Source: Sphingobacterium sp. CZ-2
Lineage (GTDB): Bacteria; Bacteroidota; Bacteroidia; Sphingobacteriales; Sphingobacteriaceae
Length of the DNA stretch: 64,000 nucleotides
NCBI RefSeq assembly: GCF_004526235.1
Contig: NZ_CP038159.1
Coordinates: 372,001 to 436,000 of the forward strand
Direction of reading: 5' to 3'
The first letter of the stretch is position 1; the number at the start of each line of letters is the position of its first letter. Below are positions 38,622-47,200 of the stretch, piece by piece. A program made the translations under genes and the position numbers. The notes beneath the pieces were generated by a model. It was not told where the DNA came from and made no database searches. It saw only the letters and a program-made list of their open reading frames with translations.

Positions 38622-38996
38622 ATGGTTTCAAGAATAGATGTTACGGAAGAGGCAAAGGCGGTGATCAAGGAGTTGGTGGAAAAGCATGGTCCCTTGATGT
38701 TTTATCAAGCAGGTGGATGTTGTGAAGGAACGCAGCCACAGTGTTTTGATAAGGGAGGGTTTTATCCAAGGATGAATGATGCGATGATAGGGTTAGTGGA
38801 AGGCTTTGAGTTCTGGGTGGATAGGGATTTGTTTGAGTATTGGAAGTTTTCGCATTTTACGTTGGATGTGTTGGATGGTTTTGGACCTGGTGGGTTTTCT
38901 TTGGAGAGTCCATTGGGCAAGACGTTTAAGATACATTATCGGTTGTTTACGGAGGAGGAGTTGAAGGAATTACCGGAAGTGGAAAGAAATGGGTGA
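38622..38996 (+). CDS. DUF779 protein
   Basis: A 124-residue cytoplasmic protein of the DUF779 family. Features seen are a cysteine cluster GGCCEGTQPQC (about residues 31-42), aromatic-rich centre and a C-terminal acidic region. The cysteine cluster could bind a metal or a redox partner; the function is unknown. DUF779 genes are frequently next to aldehyde dehydrogenase genes, as here. An AAAGGA purine run lies just before the ATG. The stop codon is followed three bases later by a REP-like element. Confidence 0.88.
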   Translation: MVSRIDVTEEAKAVIKELVEKHGPLMFYQAGGCCEGTQPQCFDKGGFYPRMNDAMIGLVEGFEFWVDRDLFEYWKFSHFTLDVLDGFGPGGFSLESPLGKTFKIHYRLFTEEELKELPEVERNG

Positions 38997-38999
38997 TGG

Positions 39000-39093
39000 C
39001 GTCATTGCGAGGATCTTTCCGCGTCATTGCGAGGAACGAAGCAATCTTTATTCTAATCGAAAGATTGCTTCGTCGTACCTCCTCGCAATGACG
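39000..39093. repeat. REP-like palindrome between DUF779 and the flavin oxidoreductase gene
   Basis: Arms 39022-39049 (CGTCATTGCGAGGAAC then GAAGCAATCTTT) and 39060-39093 (inverse, with a short extra TCGTACCT) separated by about ten bases. A further single arm CGTCATTGCGAGG sits at 39000-39012. It belongs to the same family as the elements at 30302-30503 and 63377-63469. Confidence 0.85.
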
Positions 39094-39133
39094 GGGAAAT
39101 CCAAATAAAACTCTTAATTTTAAAACAAAAAAC

Positions 39134-40192
39134 ATGTTATTCACTTCCCTTCCTCTCAAAAACCTCACCCTATCCAACCGCATCGTTGTTTCCCCTATGT
39201 GTCAATACTCCGCGGAGAACGGCTATGCCAACCACTGGCATCTTACCCATCTCGGTCAATTTGCCATTGGGCGTGCTGGAGCGGTGATCCAAGAAGCAAC
39301 GGCCATATCCCCTGAAGGAAGGATTTCCTATGGCGATTTAGGCATTTGGGAGGATGAACAAATAACCATGTACAAAAACATCACCCAATTCATCAAATCC
39401 CAAGGGTCCATCCCTGGAATCCAATTGGCACACGCCGGACGAAAAGCCAGCACCGATAAACCATGGATCAGCCGAAAACAATTCCTTCCGAATGAAACAC
39501 ATGGCTGGCAAACCTTGGCACCATCCGCCATCCCCTACCATGAAAAGGAACATCCACCAAAAGCACTTAGCCTGGAAGAAATCAAAAGTTTAATACAAGA
39601 CTTCCGGAAAGCGGCAAAAAGAGCTGTAACTGCTGGATACCAGATCATCGAAATCCATGCAGCGCATGGCTACCTGATTCACCAGTTCCTTTCTCCATTG
39701 GTCAATAAAAGAACAGATATCTACGGCGGCGCTTTTGAAAATAGGATCCGGTTTCTTCTGGAAATCGTTCAAGAAATTCAACAGGAGCTTCAGGAAAACC
39801 ATTCCCTTTGGGTTCGGATTTCAGCGACAGACTGGGCGGAAAATGGCTGGGATCTGGAACAGAGCATTGCCTTATGCAAAGAATTGAAAAACTTAGGGGT
39901 GGAAGTAATCGATGTATCCTCTGGCGGGGCAGTTCGTGAACAACAGATCGATGTGCATGCAGGCTATCAAGTTCCCTTTGCCGAAAAAATAAAGGCAGAA
40001 ACCGGGATGTTGTCCGGTACGGTAGGATTGATCACATCAGCCACACAAGCAGAAGAAATTTTGGATAAGCAGCAGGCTGATTTTGTGTTGATCGGGCGGG
40101 CTTTCCTAAAAGACCCACACCTGGTTTATTCCTGGGCGGAAGAATTGAAAGAGCCCATTACCTGGGCTCCACAATATGCTAGGGCTAAATAA
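39134..40192 (+). CDS. NADH:flavin oxidoreductase, old yellow enzyme family (YqjM-like)
   Basis: A 352-residue FMN-dependent TIM-barrel ene-reductase, probably reducing activated C=C bonds of enones. The start LTLSNRIVVSPMCQYSA carries the Cys typical of the YqjM class. Later come EIHAAHGYLIHQFLSPLVNKRTD(I)YGG and ATDW in the substrate and FMN regions, and LIGRAFLKDPHLV near the phosphate site. Its 3' end overlaps the convergent thioesterase gene by eight bases. Confidence 0.92.
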   Translation: MLFTSLPLKNLTLSNRIVVSPMCQYSAENGYANHWHLTHLGQFAIGRAGAVIQEATAISPEGRISYGDLGIWEDEQITMYKNITQFIKSQGSIPGIQLAHAGRKASTDKPWISRKQFLPNETHGWQTLAPSAIPYHEKEHPPKALSLEEIKSLIQDFRKAAKRAVTAGYQIIEIHAAHGYLIHQFLSPLVNKRTDIYGGAFENRIRFLLEIVQEIQQELQENHSLWVRISATDWAENGWDLEQSIALCKELKNLGVEVIDVSSGGAVREQQIDVHAGYQVPFAEKIKAETGMLSGTVGLITSATQAEEILDKQQADFVLIGRAFLKDPHLVYSWAEELKEPITWAPQYARAK

Positions 40193-40580
40193 TCCCTTCT
40201 AGAACAGGGATAGGTTTTTTATCATCGTCCAGAGCGACGAAGGTAAACCTTCCTTGGATAGCCAGTTCGCGGCCATCCTTATACATGCTTTCCAGAAAAA
40301 TCTCTACAGCGATTTTCAGACTGGTACGGCCTACACTTTCTACCCTGGCGATGGCTTCCACAATACTTCCAGAAGGAATAGCCTTGTGGAAATCGATCTT
40401 ATCGGTGGAGACGGTTACTAATTGCTTTCTACAGAAGCGGGTGCCGCACATAAAGGAAACCTCATCCATCATGGCCATGGCTTTACCGCCAAATAGGGTG
40501 TCATGATGGTTGGTGAGGAAAGGAAACACCGTCATGGTAATTCGTGTTTCACTTTGGTCAATACGTTCTTGAATAGTCAT
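40185..40580 (-). CDS. acyl-CoA thioesterase (YciA-like hotdog fold)
   Basis: A single hotdog domain of 131 residues. The family's active-site stretch is seen as HHDTLFGGKAMAMMDEVSF, with FHKAIPSGSIVEAIARVESVGRTS behind it. It hydrolyses acyl-CoA to free acid and CoA, probably in fatty-acid or membrane homeostasis. It is 21 bases behind the MutS-like gene on the same strand, so they may be cotranscribed. Confidence 0.9.
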   Translation of the reverse strand: MTIQERIDQSETRITMTVFPFLTNHHDTLFGGKAMAMMDEVSFMCGTRFCRKQLVTVSTDKIDFHKAIPSGSIVEAIARVESVGRTSLKIAVEIFLESMYKDGRELAIQGRFTFVALDDDKKPIPVLEGII

Positions 40581-40601
40581 TTTCTTAATAAAGCCGCAAA
40601 G

Positions 40602-42422
40602 TTAAGCAACTTTTTCGCTTTCAACGACTACTCCGATCCCCTTTAATAGCAAAGAAGCATTGAAGATGGTACATGGACCATGCTTTAATTTATAATCAAA
40701 AAGCATTTCGGAACCCTGTACCTGAATATCAAAATGATAATTCTTAATTCTTTCTGGATATTGCTCCGCCAGTTCTGCGAGTTGAAGGTCATGGGTAGCC
40801 AACATCCCTCTTCCGTCCAAACCGATCAATTTTTTGATGATGGCTTTAGAACCTAGGTACTTATCTACCGAGTTTGTTCCTCTCAACATTTCATCAATCA
40901 GGAAAAAACTGGATTTATCCTGCTCTACCTGATCCAAGATAAATTTCATCCGGTCCAGTTCCGCCTTAAAGGTTGACGTACTTTCATTGAGGGAATCCTT
41001 GATCCGCATATAGGTCAATAAATGGTAAATTGGCAAGCGAAACAGTTTTGCATTGACTACTGCACCGGCATAAGCCAATACGGCATTGATACCCACTGTT
41101 CTTAAAAAGGTACTCTTACCCGCCATATTAGACCCTGTAATTAACGCGATATCGTGGTTCTGAGCATTATAATCATTGGCAACAGCTCTTTCTTTGATAA
41201 TCAACGGATGATTCAATTCCTCCGCTTTGATCTTATCGAACCGGACATGATCTAGTATTTCCGGTTGCACCCAATCTGGGTTGTTCTTAGAAAGAATAGC
41301 TAAAGAAACCAATGCTTCATAAGCCGATATGGCTTCAAATCCCTGCAAGATGGAATCCTGGTACTGCTCTTTCCACTTATTGATAGCCATTACCTGTTTA
41401 AAATCCCATAGGAACAACATGTTAAGAATTGCCCCTACAAACATATTATTTCGGGCATCCAACTTATCGATCAACTTACCGAGTTCAGCGATGATGGTCG
41501 ATAGCTTTTTTTCTGAGCCTTTTACCTTGATCTGCTGTTGGATTTCCAGGTTGAGCGTTGATGTATATTTTTTATCTTCTATTAATTTAATGGCATCGGC
41601 CAAGCCCAATAGGGAAGCACCCAGTTTATCGATCTTATTGGAAAATTGGGAAATCTTCCCGGCCTGAGAAAGTGTCCACAAAAGATGGACAACAGCCAAG
41701 ATCAACAGATAAGGAACGATATTATAGTAAAATTGGGAAAAGGCCAATCCAAAGAAGAAAATATTAGGACTTGCTTCCACATAGAATGCTAACCATTTAT
41801 TCCCAAAATTCAGTTTTTTATCATTAAAAAAGCTGGCGATATATGCTCTCAAGTTAACTTTTGAGCCCAGATTGAACATCATTTTGGTCTGAAAGGTCTG
41901 CAGATGCGCCGGATCTTCACGCAATTCGTTAACCGCCTGCTGTCTCGCCAAGATTTCTTCCTTGGTGGCTGCATGGGAGAACCAATCCTTCAATACGTTT
42001 ACCCCATCCTTACTGGAACAGCGGTTAACCATAGCGAAGAGTGAATTGGCTCCGAAAACATCCAGATCAGAAGCATAAGGATGGGCTCCATCGTTAAACT
42101 CTTCTCCATGCTCATACATATTGCCCTTGCGGTTCATGATATTCAGTTCGTTCTCATTGATCCGAAGGAAAATCCTTGCCTCCTGTAGCTTTCGTTCAAT
42201 CTTGCTCTGCCGAAAGACCAAAAACAGAAAGATAACGACGACCAGAATGATGGTCCCCATCACCAAAATAATATTATTTGTATCGAATAGTTTGAACAGA
42301 ATGATTCCTCCTAGAATCATAACCCCTAATCTGAGGAAGGAATTTTTATTGATCTTGGATTCTAACGCTTTGATATTGGTTGTGGCAGAGGCAACATTTT
42401 CCTCGTAATATGCTACACTCAT
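40602..42422 (-). CDS. MutS-family ATPase with membrane segments
   Basis: A 606-residue protein with the MutS core (domains III-V) but no mismatch-recognition domain I and no Smr domain. ATPase motifs are GSNMAGKST (Walker A, 429-437) and FFLIDEMLRGTN (Walker B with the family's Glu/Arg, 506-517), and a signature region STSTFKAELDRM. Unusually, four hydrophobic segments lie before the ATPase (about 29-47, 51-70, 213-229 and 232-250), so it appears to be membrane-bound. Canonical mismatch repair is thus unlikely. Its start codon overlaps the DUF4886 stop by one base. Confidence 0.85.
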   Translation of the reverse strand: MSVAYYEENVASATTNIKALESKINKNSFLRLGVMILGGIILFKLFDTNNIILVMGTIILVVVIFLFLVFRQSKIERKLQEARIFLRINENELNIMNRKGNMYEHGEEFNDGAHPYASDLDVFGANSLFAMVNRCSSKDGVNVLKDWFSHAATKEEILARQQAVNELREDPAHLQTFQTKMMFNLGSKVNLRAYIASFFNDKKLNFGNKWLAFYVEASPNIFFFGLAFSQFYYNIVPYLLILAVVHLLWTLSQAGKISQFSNKIDKLGASLLGLADAIKLIEDKKYTSTLNLEIQQQIKVKGSEKKLSTIIAELGKLIDKLDARNNMFVGAILNMLFLWDFKQVMAINKWKEQYQDSILQGFEAISAYEALVSLAILSKNNPDWVQPEILDHVRFDKIKAEELNHPLIIKERAVANDYNAQNHDIALITGSNMAGKSTFLRTVGINAVLAYAGAVVNAKLFRLPIYHLLTYMRIKDSLNESTSTFKAELDRMKFILDQVEQDKSSFFLIDEMLRGTNSVDKYLGSKAIIKKLIGLDGRGMLATHDLQLAELAEQYPERIKNYHFDIQVQGSEMLFDYKLKHGPCTIFNASLLLKGIGVVVESEKVA

Positions 42423-43279
42423 TATTTCTTAACCTTTGTGATTTTAAATGGTTTTTTAACCGCTTTCCAAGCCGACTCCTTTGCAATCTTGGCTTGGATA
42501 TCGGTTATTTTTTCCGGTTTATATTTATTTTTTCTTGGATCGAGATTGAACAATTTAGCATACCAGGTTGCTGCTGCCGTGAACCTTCCATAGTCCAAGT
42601 TCAGGTGGTAGCCATCTCTTGTCATGTGATCGCCGATAGAGCTTGTTCTTGCATTTTGAATAGCAGTACCAGCCGGTACCACAAACTCATAATCTCCTGT
42701 CTTGGCGATCTGGCTAGTCACATTCATGATGCTATCGTACATCACCAATTGTTGTCCTTCATAATTTTTGAACCCTTCGTGCTTGGAATCCTGTTGGTAA
42801 GCCCAAGTCTGGTGATAGACCATCTTGGAATCTGGATTCATATGGGCAAAAACATAGGTCCAAAGATCGGGCAGACCCCGCATGACCACATTATATTTTC
42901 CTGAAAGTGGACTTGCCTGCTGCAAACTAATATAGTCCCAATTATCATCTGCTAGGGCTTCTTCAATACTGACTTTGTCTGTTGTTTTTTTAATGCCATC
43001 CTCCCCTACTTTACGATAGCTATAGGCTTTTAGGTTATTATGGGCATTTTTCAGATGCAGTTCTATCGGTGCTCCACCTATATATAGATTTCCGATCACC
43101 ATTTTCTTCCCGGCAGCCTTTGCTAAATCATAAAGGTAGTTTTCGATGCCATCTTCGGAAAAACTATTCCCGATAGCCAATACTTTCATCACGTCATCGT
43201 CTTTTGGAGAGATCTGTTGCGCGAATAGAAAAGGTAACTGAAATGAAATGAATAGGATAAATACAAAAAGCTTTTTCAT
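42422..43279 (-). CDS. DUF4886 exported protein (SGNH-hydrolase-like)
   Basis: A 285-residue secreted protein with a signal peptide ending near LFAQQ. The core carries the DUF4886 pattern: AIGNSFSEDGIENYLYDLAKAAG (GNS block with the candidate serine), LQQASPLSG, and a C-terminal DGYHLNLDYGRF that supplies a histidine. The layout resembles SGNH esterases acting on acyl or acetyl groups of glycans, but the substrate is unknown. Translation of the MutS-like gene downstream is probably coupled (TAATG junction). Confidence 0.82.
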   Translation of the reverse strand: MKKLFVFILFISFQLPFLFAQQISPKDDDVMKVLAIGNSFSEDGIENYLYDLAKAAGKKMVIGNLYIGGAPIELHLKNAHNNLKAYSYRKVGEDGIKKTTDKVSIEEALADDNWDYISLQQASPLSGKYNVVMRGLPDLWTYVFAHMNPDSKMVYHQTWAYQQDSKHEGFKNYEGQQLVMYDSIMNVTSQIAKTGDYEFVVPAGTAIQNARTSSIGDHMTRDGYHLNLDYGRFTAAATWYAKLFNLDPRKNKYKPEKITDIQAKIAKESAWKAVKKPFKITKVKK

Positions 43280-43402
43280 TTGATCATGATTTTAATAAAA
43301 ATACAAAAAATAAGCTTATGAATAGGTTTAAACCTAAAAAATCCTCAGTTAATTGAGCATGAATGTTTTGCAATTAATCTTAGAAATATGGTAAAATAAG
43401 GG

Positions 43403-43410
43403 TAATTTTG
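43403..43410 (+). promoter_or_regulatory. candidate -7 box of pcm
   Basis: TAATTTTG matches TAnnTTTG and ends six bases before the ATG at 43417, which would give a leaderless or near-leaderless transcript. No TTTG is seen at the right distance for the -33 element. Confidence 0.35.
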
Positions 43411-43416
43411 GGGGAT

Positions 43417-44073
43417 ATGGCGTATAAGTTTGTTGACAATTACCGGGAACAGGGAGCGAGGAAACAGTTGGTTCGACATCTCGAAAAAAGGGGTATCGAA
43501 GACAAAAAAGTCCTTGCTGCCATTGGAAAAGTGCCAAGGCATTTCTTTTTCGATGAAACTTTCTGGAATCAAGCTTATCGGGACATCGCCTTCCCCATTG
43601 GCGATGGACAGACCATATCCCAACCCTATACCGTAGCTTACCAGAGCCAACTGCTACATATCAACAAAGGCGATAAAGTATTGGAAATCGGGACCGGATC
43701 AGGCTATCAGACCTGTATCCTAATGGAGTTGGGTGCAGAGGTTTTTACGATTGAAAGACAGGAAAACCTCTACAACAGAACCATTCAAGTATTGCCCTAT
43801 ATGGGTTATAAACCTCATTTTTTCTTGGGAGACGGCTCGATGGGCAAACCAGAACATGCGCCCTACGACCGCATCATCGTAACAGCAGGAGCTCCTTTCG
43901 TACCGGAAAAAATGTTGAAACAACTCAAGCTCGGCGGCTTGATGGTCATCCCGGTGGGAGATGAAAAAGCACAAAAGATGGTGACTATCCTACGTGTGGG
44001 TGAGAATGATTTTGAACGTATTGAATTGGATACCTTCCGATTTGTTCCCTTGGTGGGTGATCAAGCCTGGTAA
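43417..44073 (+). CDS. pcm: protein-L-isoaspartate O-methyltransferase
   Basis: SAM-dependent repair enzyme that methylates damaged L-isoaspartyl residues. Present are the conserved FVDNYREQGARKQLVRHLEKRG entry, VLEIGTGSGYQT (SAM loop), and VTAGAPFVPEKMLKQLKLGGLMVIPVG. The ATG at 43417 is preferred over a TTG three codons upstream. It is alone between divergent and convergent minus-strand genes. Confidence 0.93.
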   Translation: MAYKFVDNYREQGARKQLVRHLEKRGIEDKKVLAAIGKVPRHFFFDETFWNQAYRDIAFPIGDGQTISQPYTVAYQSQLLHINKGDKVLEIGTGSGYQTCILMELGAEVFTIERQENLYNRTIQVLPYMGYKPHFFLGDGSMGKPEHAPYDRIIVTAGAPFVPEKMLKQLKLGGLMVIPVGDEKAQKMVTILRVGENDFERIELDTFRFVPLVGDQAW

Positions 44074-44104
44074 TTTTGAAATATACAGCTTCGAATAGAT
44101 TTAA

Positions 44105-46585
44105 TTAATACGGATCCACATCAATCTGTATCCTAACCCCTTTATTCTTTTTATCCAGGTCAAAGTGCAGGATAGACTGTTTGATCAGATCTTTGACCTT
44201 ACTGATGGAAATGTCCTTTCTTTCGATCTTCAGGGTAATGGTCTGGATAAAATTATTCCTCACTCTGGAAACCAATGGTGGTTCAGGACCCAGTACCCTG
44301 GCTCCCAATTGCTGTCTTAGTAAAGAAGCCAAGCGAATGGCTGAATCATTGACCAGATCCTGGTCTTTATGCTTCACATCCAATTTGATCAACCGATAAA
44401 AAGGAGGATACTGGTAATTCTTTCTTTCGGTTACTTCGGTCATGAACATGCCTTCATAATCATGTTGTTGGACCTGCTCGAGAATTCGATGGTTCGGTGT
44501 ATAGGTCTGGATGATGACCTGACCAGGATTCTGCCTTCTCCCCGCCCTTCCTGATACTTGAGAAAATAGAGAGAATGCCCGTTCATAGGCCCTGAAATCA
44601 GGGAAGTTGACCATCCCATCGGCATTGATGACACCGATGAGGCTCACATTCCCAAAATCAAGTCCCTTGGTGACCATCTGTGTTCCGATCAGCACATCAA
44701 ATTCCTGGTTATCGAAAGCGGATATCACGCGGTCGAACCCATGTTTTCCTTTGGTGGAATCGAGGTCCAGCCTACCGATCCGCAGATCAGGTAATAACAG
44801 CTCCAATTCCTCTTCCACCCTTTCTGTCCCAAAACCTTTGCTCTGCATGTGGGGTAAACCACAAGCCGGACAGGTCTGGGGCATTTCTTCCGAGAAGCCA
44901 CAATAATGGCAATGTAGGAGATTGCTGGTTTTATGGTAGGTCAAACTGACATCACAGTTGACACATTTGGCCACATAACCACAGGTTCCACATTGCAGAA
45001 AGGGGGTATGGCCCCTCCTATTCTGAAACAGGATGACCTGTTCCTTATTGGCGATGGTGGTTTGAATAGCTTTCAATAATGTTCCGCTGAAGTAGGAAAA
45101 CATCTCTTCCTTCCTTCCCGCTTCAGCGATATCGACGATTTGGATTTCCGGTAATTTGGCTTCGCCAAATCTCTGCAGGAGTTCCACTAAACCATACTTT
45201 CCCGCTTTGGCGTTGTAATAACTTTCTACGGAAGGTGTAGCCGAACCAAGTAATACTTTAGCCTGATGTTGGTGGCCTAAATAGATGGCGGTATCCCGCG
45301 CATGGTACCTTGGTGCCGGATCATATTGTTTATAGGAATTTTCATGTTCCTCATCCACAATGATCAATCCCAGATCGAAAAAGGGAAGAAAAACGGATGA
45401 CCTTGCTCCGATGACCACTTGGAAATCGCCCTTCCTAACCCGATGCCACACCTCTGCACGCTCATTATCGTTGAACCGAGAATGATATACACCGAGCTTA
45501 TCGCCAAAATGCAGTTTAAGGCGTTCGGTAATCTGAGCGGTCAATGCGATTTCTGGCAGTAGATATAAAGCTGATTTTCCTGTTGCCAGGCATTCCTCAA
45601 TGAGGCGGATATAGAGTTGGGTTTTACCCGAGGCGGTAACCCCATGAAGCAACACGACATCTTTGGATTCAAAATTGAATTTGATCTGATCGAATGCTGT
45701 TTGCTGGGCTTCATTAAAAGTAAAATCCGGGGATAATAGGACATCTGTTCCTTCGAAACGACTCACCACTTTTTCCTTCACATCGAATACGCCTTTATCG
45801 ATCAAGGCAGTTATGGCACTTGCGGAAGCACCCGATGCTTCCATGACATCCTGCCTACTGATATCTGTTTTTGTTTTTTGCAATTGCATAAAGGCAAGGA
45901 CCGCATCCTGTTGTTTAGGCGCTTTATTTAGGGAGTCCAATAGTTCTCTCTTCCCATCCGCATCATTAAAGATAGATGCCAATCGTAAGAAAGCTTTGGT
46001 CTTTGCTTTATATTTTTCCTTGATCTCCTCCGAGATCAGGATGTAACCTTTTTCAAAAAGGCTTCTCAATAAAGGGAATACGGTTTTCTGCCCCAGGATT
46101 TTTATGACATCATTGACGGTCAGTTCTCCGGCAAGGTCCAATGCTTCCAGGATCATGTATCCTTTATCGGAAATCTGGCTTCGATCTAAAGTAGGATCAT
46201 CTGCTGCCATGATCTTGGTCTCGGAGGCCATTTTCAATGCGGCAGGCAGTGCAGCCTGCATGACATCCCCCGGAAAACACATGTAATATTCCGAAATCCA
46301 GTTCCATAGGGCAATCTGATTAGGGAAGATGATGGGATCATCGTCTACCACATCCAGGATATACTTTGCCTCATATTGCAGCGGAGCCTCTTCGCTTAAA
46401 GCCACGATGATAGCCGAATAGATTTTGTTCTTTCCAAATTGCACGATCACCCTGCAACCTACTTTTACCTTGTCGTTGAGTTCCAGGGGAACCCGATAGG
46501 TATAGTTTTTGGCGATGGCCAGTGGCAAGATCACTTCAACAAATAAAGTCTTTCGATTTGAGGCTAATAATTCCGCTTGAGACAT
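44105..46585 (-). CDS. priA: primosomal protein N' (replication restart helicase PriA)
   Basis: DNA helicase that reloads the replicative helicase at stalled forks. It is 826 residues: N-terminal DNA-binding part (about 1-280), Walker A GVTASGKT (315-322), DEEH box, zinc-binding cysteine clusters (CGTCGYVAKCVNC and CHYCGFSEEMPQTCPACG) and a C-terminal helicase domain with QMVTKGLDFGNVSL and SGRAGR. The gene stands alone; a terminator behind the DUF423 gene (46623-46653) insulates it from the upstream neighbour. Confidence 0.96.
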   Translation of the reverse strand: MSQAELLASNRKTLFVEVILPLAIAKNYTYRVPLELNDKVKVGCRVIVQFGKNKIYSAIIVALSEEAPLQYEAKYILDVVDDDPIIFPNQIALWNWISEYYMCFPGDVMQAALPAALKMASETKIMAADDPTLDRSQISDKGYMILEALDLAGELTVNDVIKILGQKTVFPLLRSLFEKGYILISEEIKEKYKAKTKAFLRLASIFNDADGKRELLDSLNKAPKQQDAVLAFMQLQKTKTDISRQDVMEASGASASAITALIDKGVFDVKEKVVSRFEGTDVLLSPDFTFNEAQQTAFDQIKFNFESKDVVLLHGVTASGKTQLYIRLIEECLATGKSALYLLPEIALTAQITERLKLHFGDKLGVYHSRFNDNERAEVWHRVRKGDFQVVIGARSSVFLPFFDLGLIIVDEEHENSYKQYDPAPRYHARDTAIYLGHQHQAKVLLGSATPSVESYYNAKAGKYGLVELLQRFGEAKLPEIQIVDIAEAGRKEEMFSYFSGTLLKAIQTTIANKEQVILFQNRRGHTPFLQCGTCGYVAKCVNCDVSLTYHKTSNLLHCHYCGFSEEMPQTCPACGLPHMQSKGFGTERVEEELELLLPDLRIGRLDLDSTKGKHGFDRVISAFDNQEFDVLIGTQMVTKGLDFGNVSLIGVINADGMVNFPDFRAYERAFSLFSQVSGRAGRRQNPGQVIIQTYTPNHRILEQVQQHDYEGMFMTEVTERKNYQYPPFYRLIKLDVKHKDQDLVNDSAIRLASLLRQQLGARVLGPEPPLVSRVRNNFIQTITLKIERKDISISKVKDLIKQSILHFDLDKKNKGVRIQIDVDPY

Positions 46586-46622
46586 ATAACAAAAATAGGG
46601 AATATTAGCCTCATTTTAGCAT

Positions 46623-46653
46623 AAAAAAAAGCTGCAGACCAAGGCCTGCAGCT
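46623..46653 (-). terminator. intrinsic terminator behind the DUF423 gene
   Basis: On the minus strand an eight-base stem (AGCTGCAG with CTGCAGCT) with an eight-base loop is followed by eight T residues. It lies between the DUF423 stop and the priA start and would stop DUF423 transcription before priA. Confidence 0.85.
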
Positions 46654-46678
46654 TCCATCAATTTAATTTTTAATATGC

Positions 46679-47068
46679 TTATGCTCTATTCTTCATAGCT
46701 GCGACAAATAAGGCGATCCATCCGACCATGAAGCATACGCCTCCCAATGGTGTGATGGGGCCAATAACTGATATATTCTCTATCCCTAACAGGTTTCTGG
46801 TACTCAAAAGGTAAAGCGAACCGGAAAACAAGAAGATACCCAAGGTAAACATGATATAAGAAACCTTAATGGATTGACTTTTTGCCCTGGAAAAAGTGGA
46901 TAAGAATAACAATGCCAATGTATGGTAAAAATGATATTGATTGGCTGTTCCCCATGTCTCTAACTGTTTCTCTGAAATTTTGCCTTCCAGGCCGTGAGCT
47001 CCAAAAGCGCCCAAGATCACTGCAAGCAAGCCAAAAAATGAGGCAGTTAGAATTATTTGCTTGTTCAT
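46679..47068 (-). CDS. DUF423 small membrane protein (YgdD-like)
   Basis: A 129-residue protein with four membrane helices and the DUF423 signatures GAFGAHGLEGKISEKQLETWGTANQYHFYHTLAL and ITPLGGVCFMVGW (listed as blocks near residues 20-53 and 104-117). No function is established for this widespread family. It is a single-gene unit closed by a strong terminator. Confidence 0.92.
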   Translation of the reverse strand: MNKQIILTASFFGLLAVILGAFGAHGLEGKISEKQLETWGTANQYHFYHTLALLFLSTFSRAKSQSIKVSYIMFTLGIFLFSGSLYLLSTRNLLGIENISVIGPITPLGGVCFMVGWIALFVAAMKNRA

Positions 47069-47141
47069 ATATGCCGTTAAAATAATTGTTGGTTATTTTT
47101 TCGTTTATAAATGTATAAAATAACTTCCTAAAAAACTCGTC

Positions 47142-47149
47142 TAATTTTG
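47142..47149 (+). promoter_or_regulatory. candidate -7 box for the 881-residue protein gene
   Basis: TAATTTTG matches TAnnTTTG and lies 51 bases before the ATG at 47201. No TTTG at the -33 distance was found. Confidence 0.3.
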
Positions 47150-47200
47150 CAATTTTGTATATATTCAACATAAACTAATACCTCGGAAGGCTTTTCGAAC

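Noticed and set aside
38947..39183. Minus-strand open frame over the DUF779/oxidoreductase gap
   Set aside because: Made mostly of the REP-like element and the reverse of the oxidoreductase start; no plausible start or domain.
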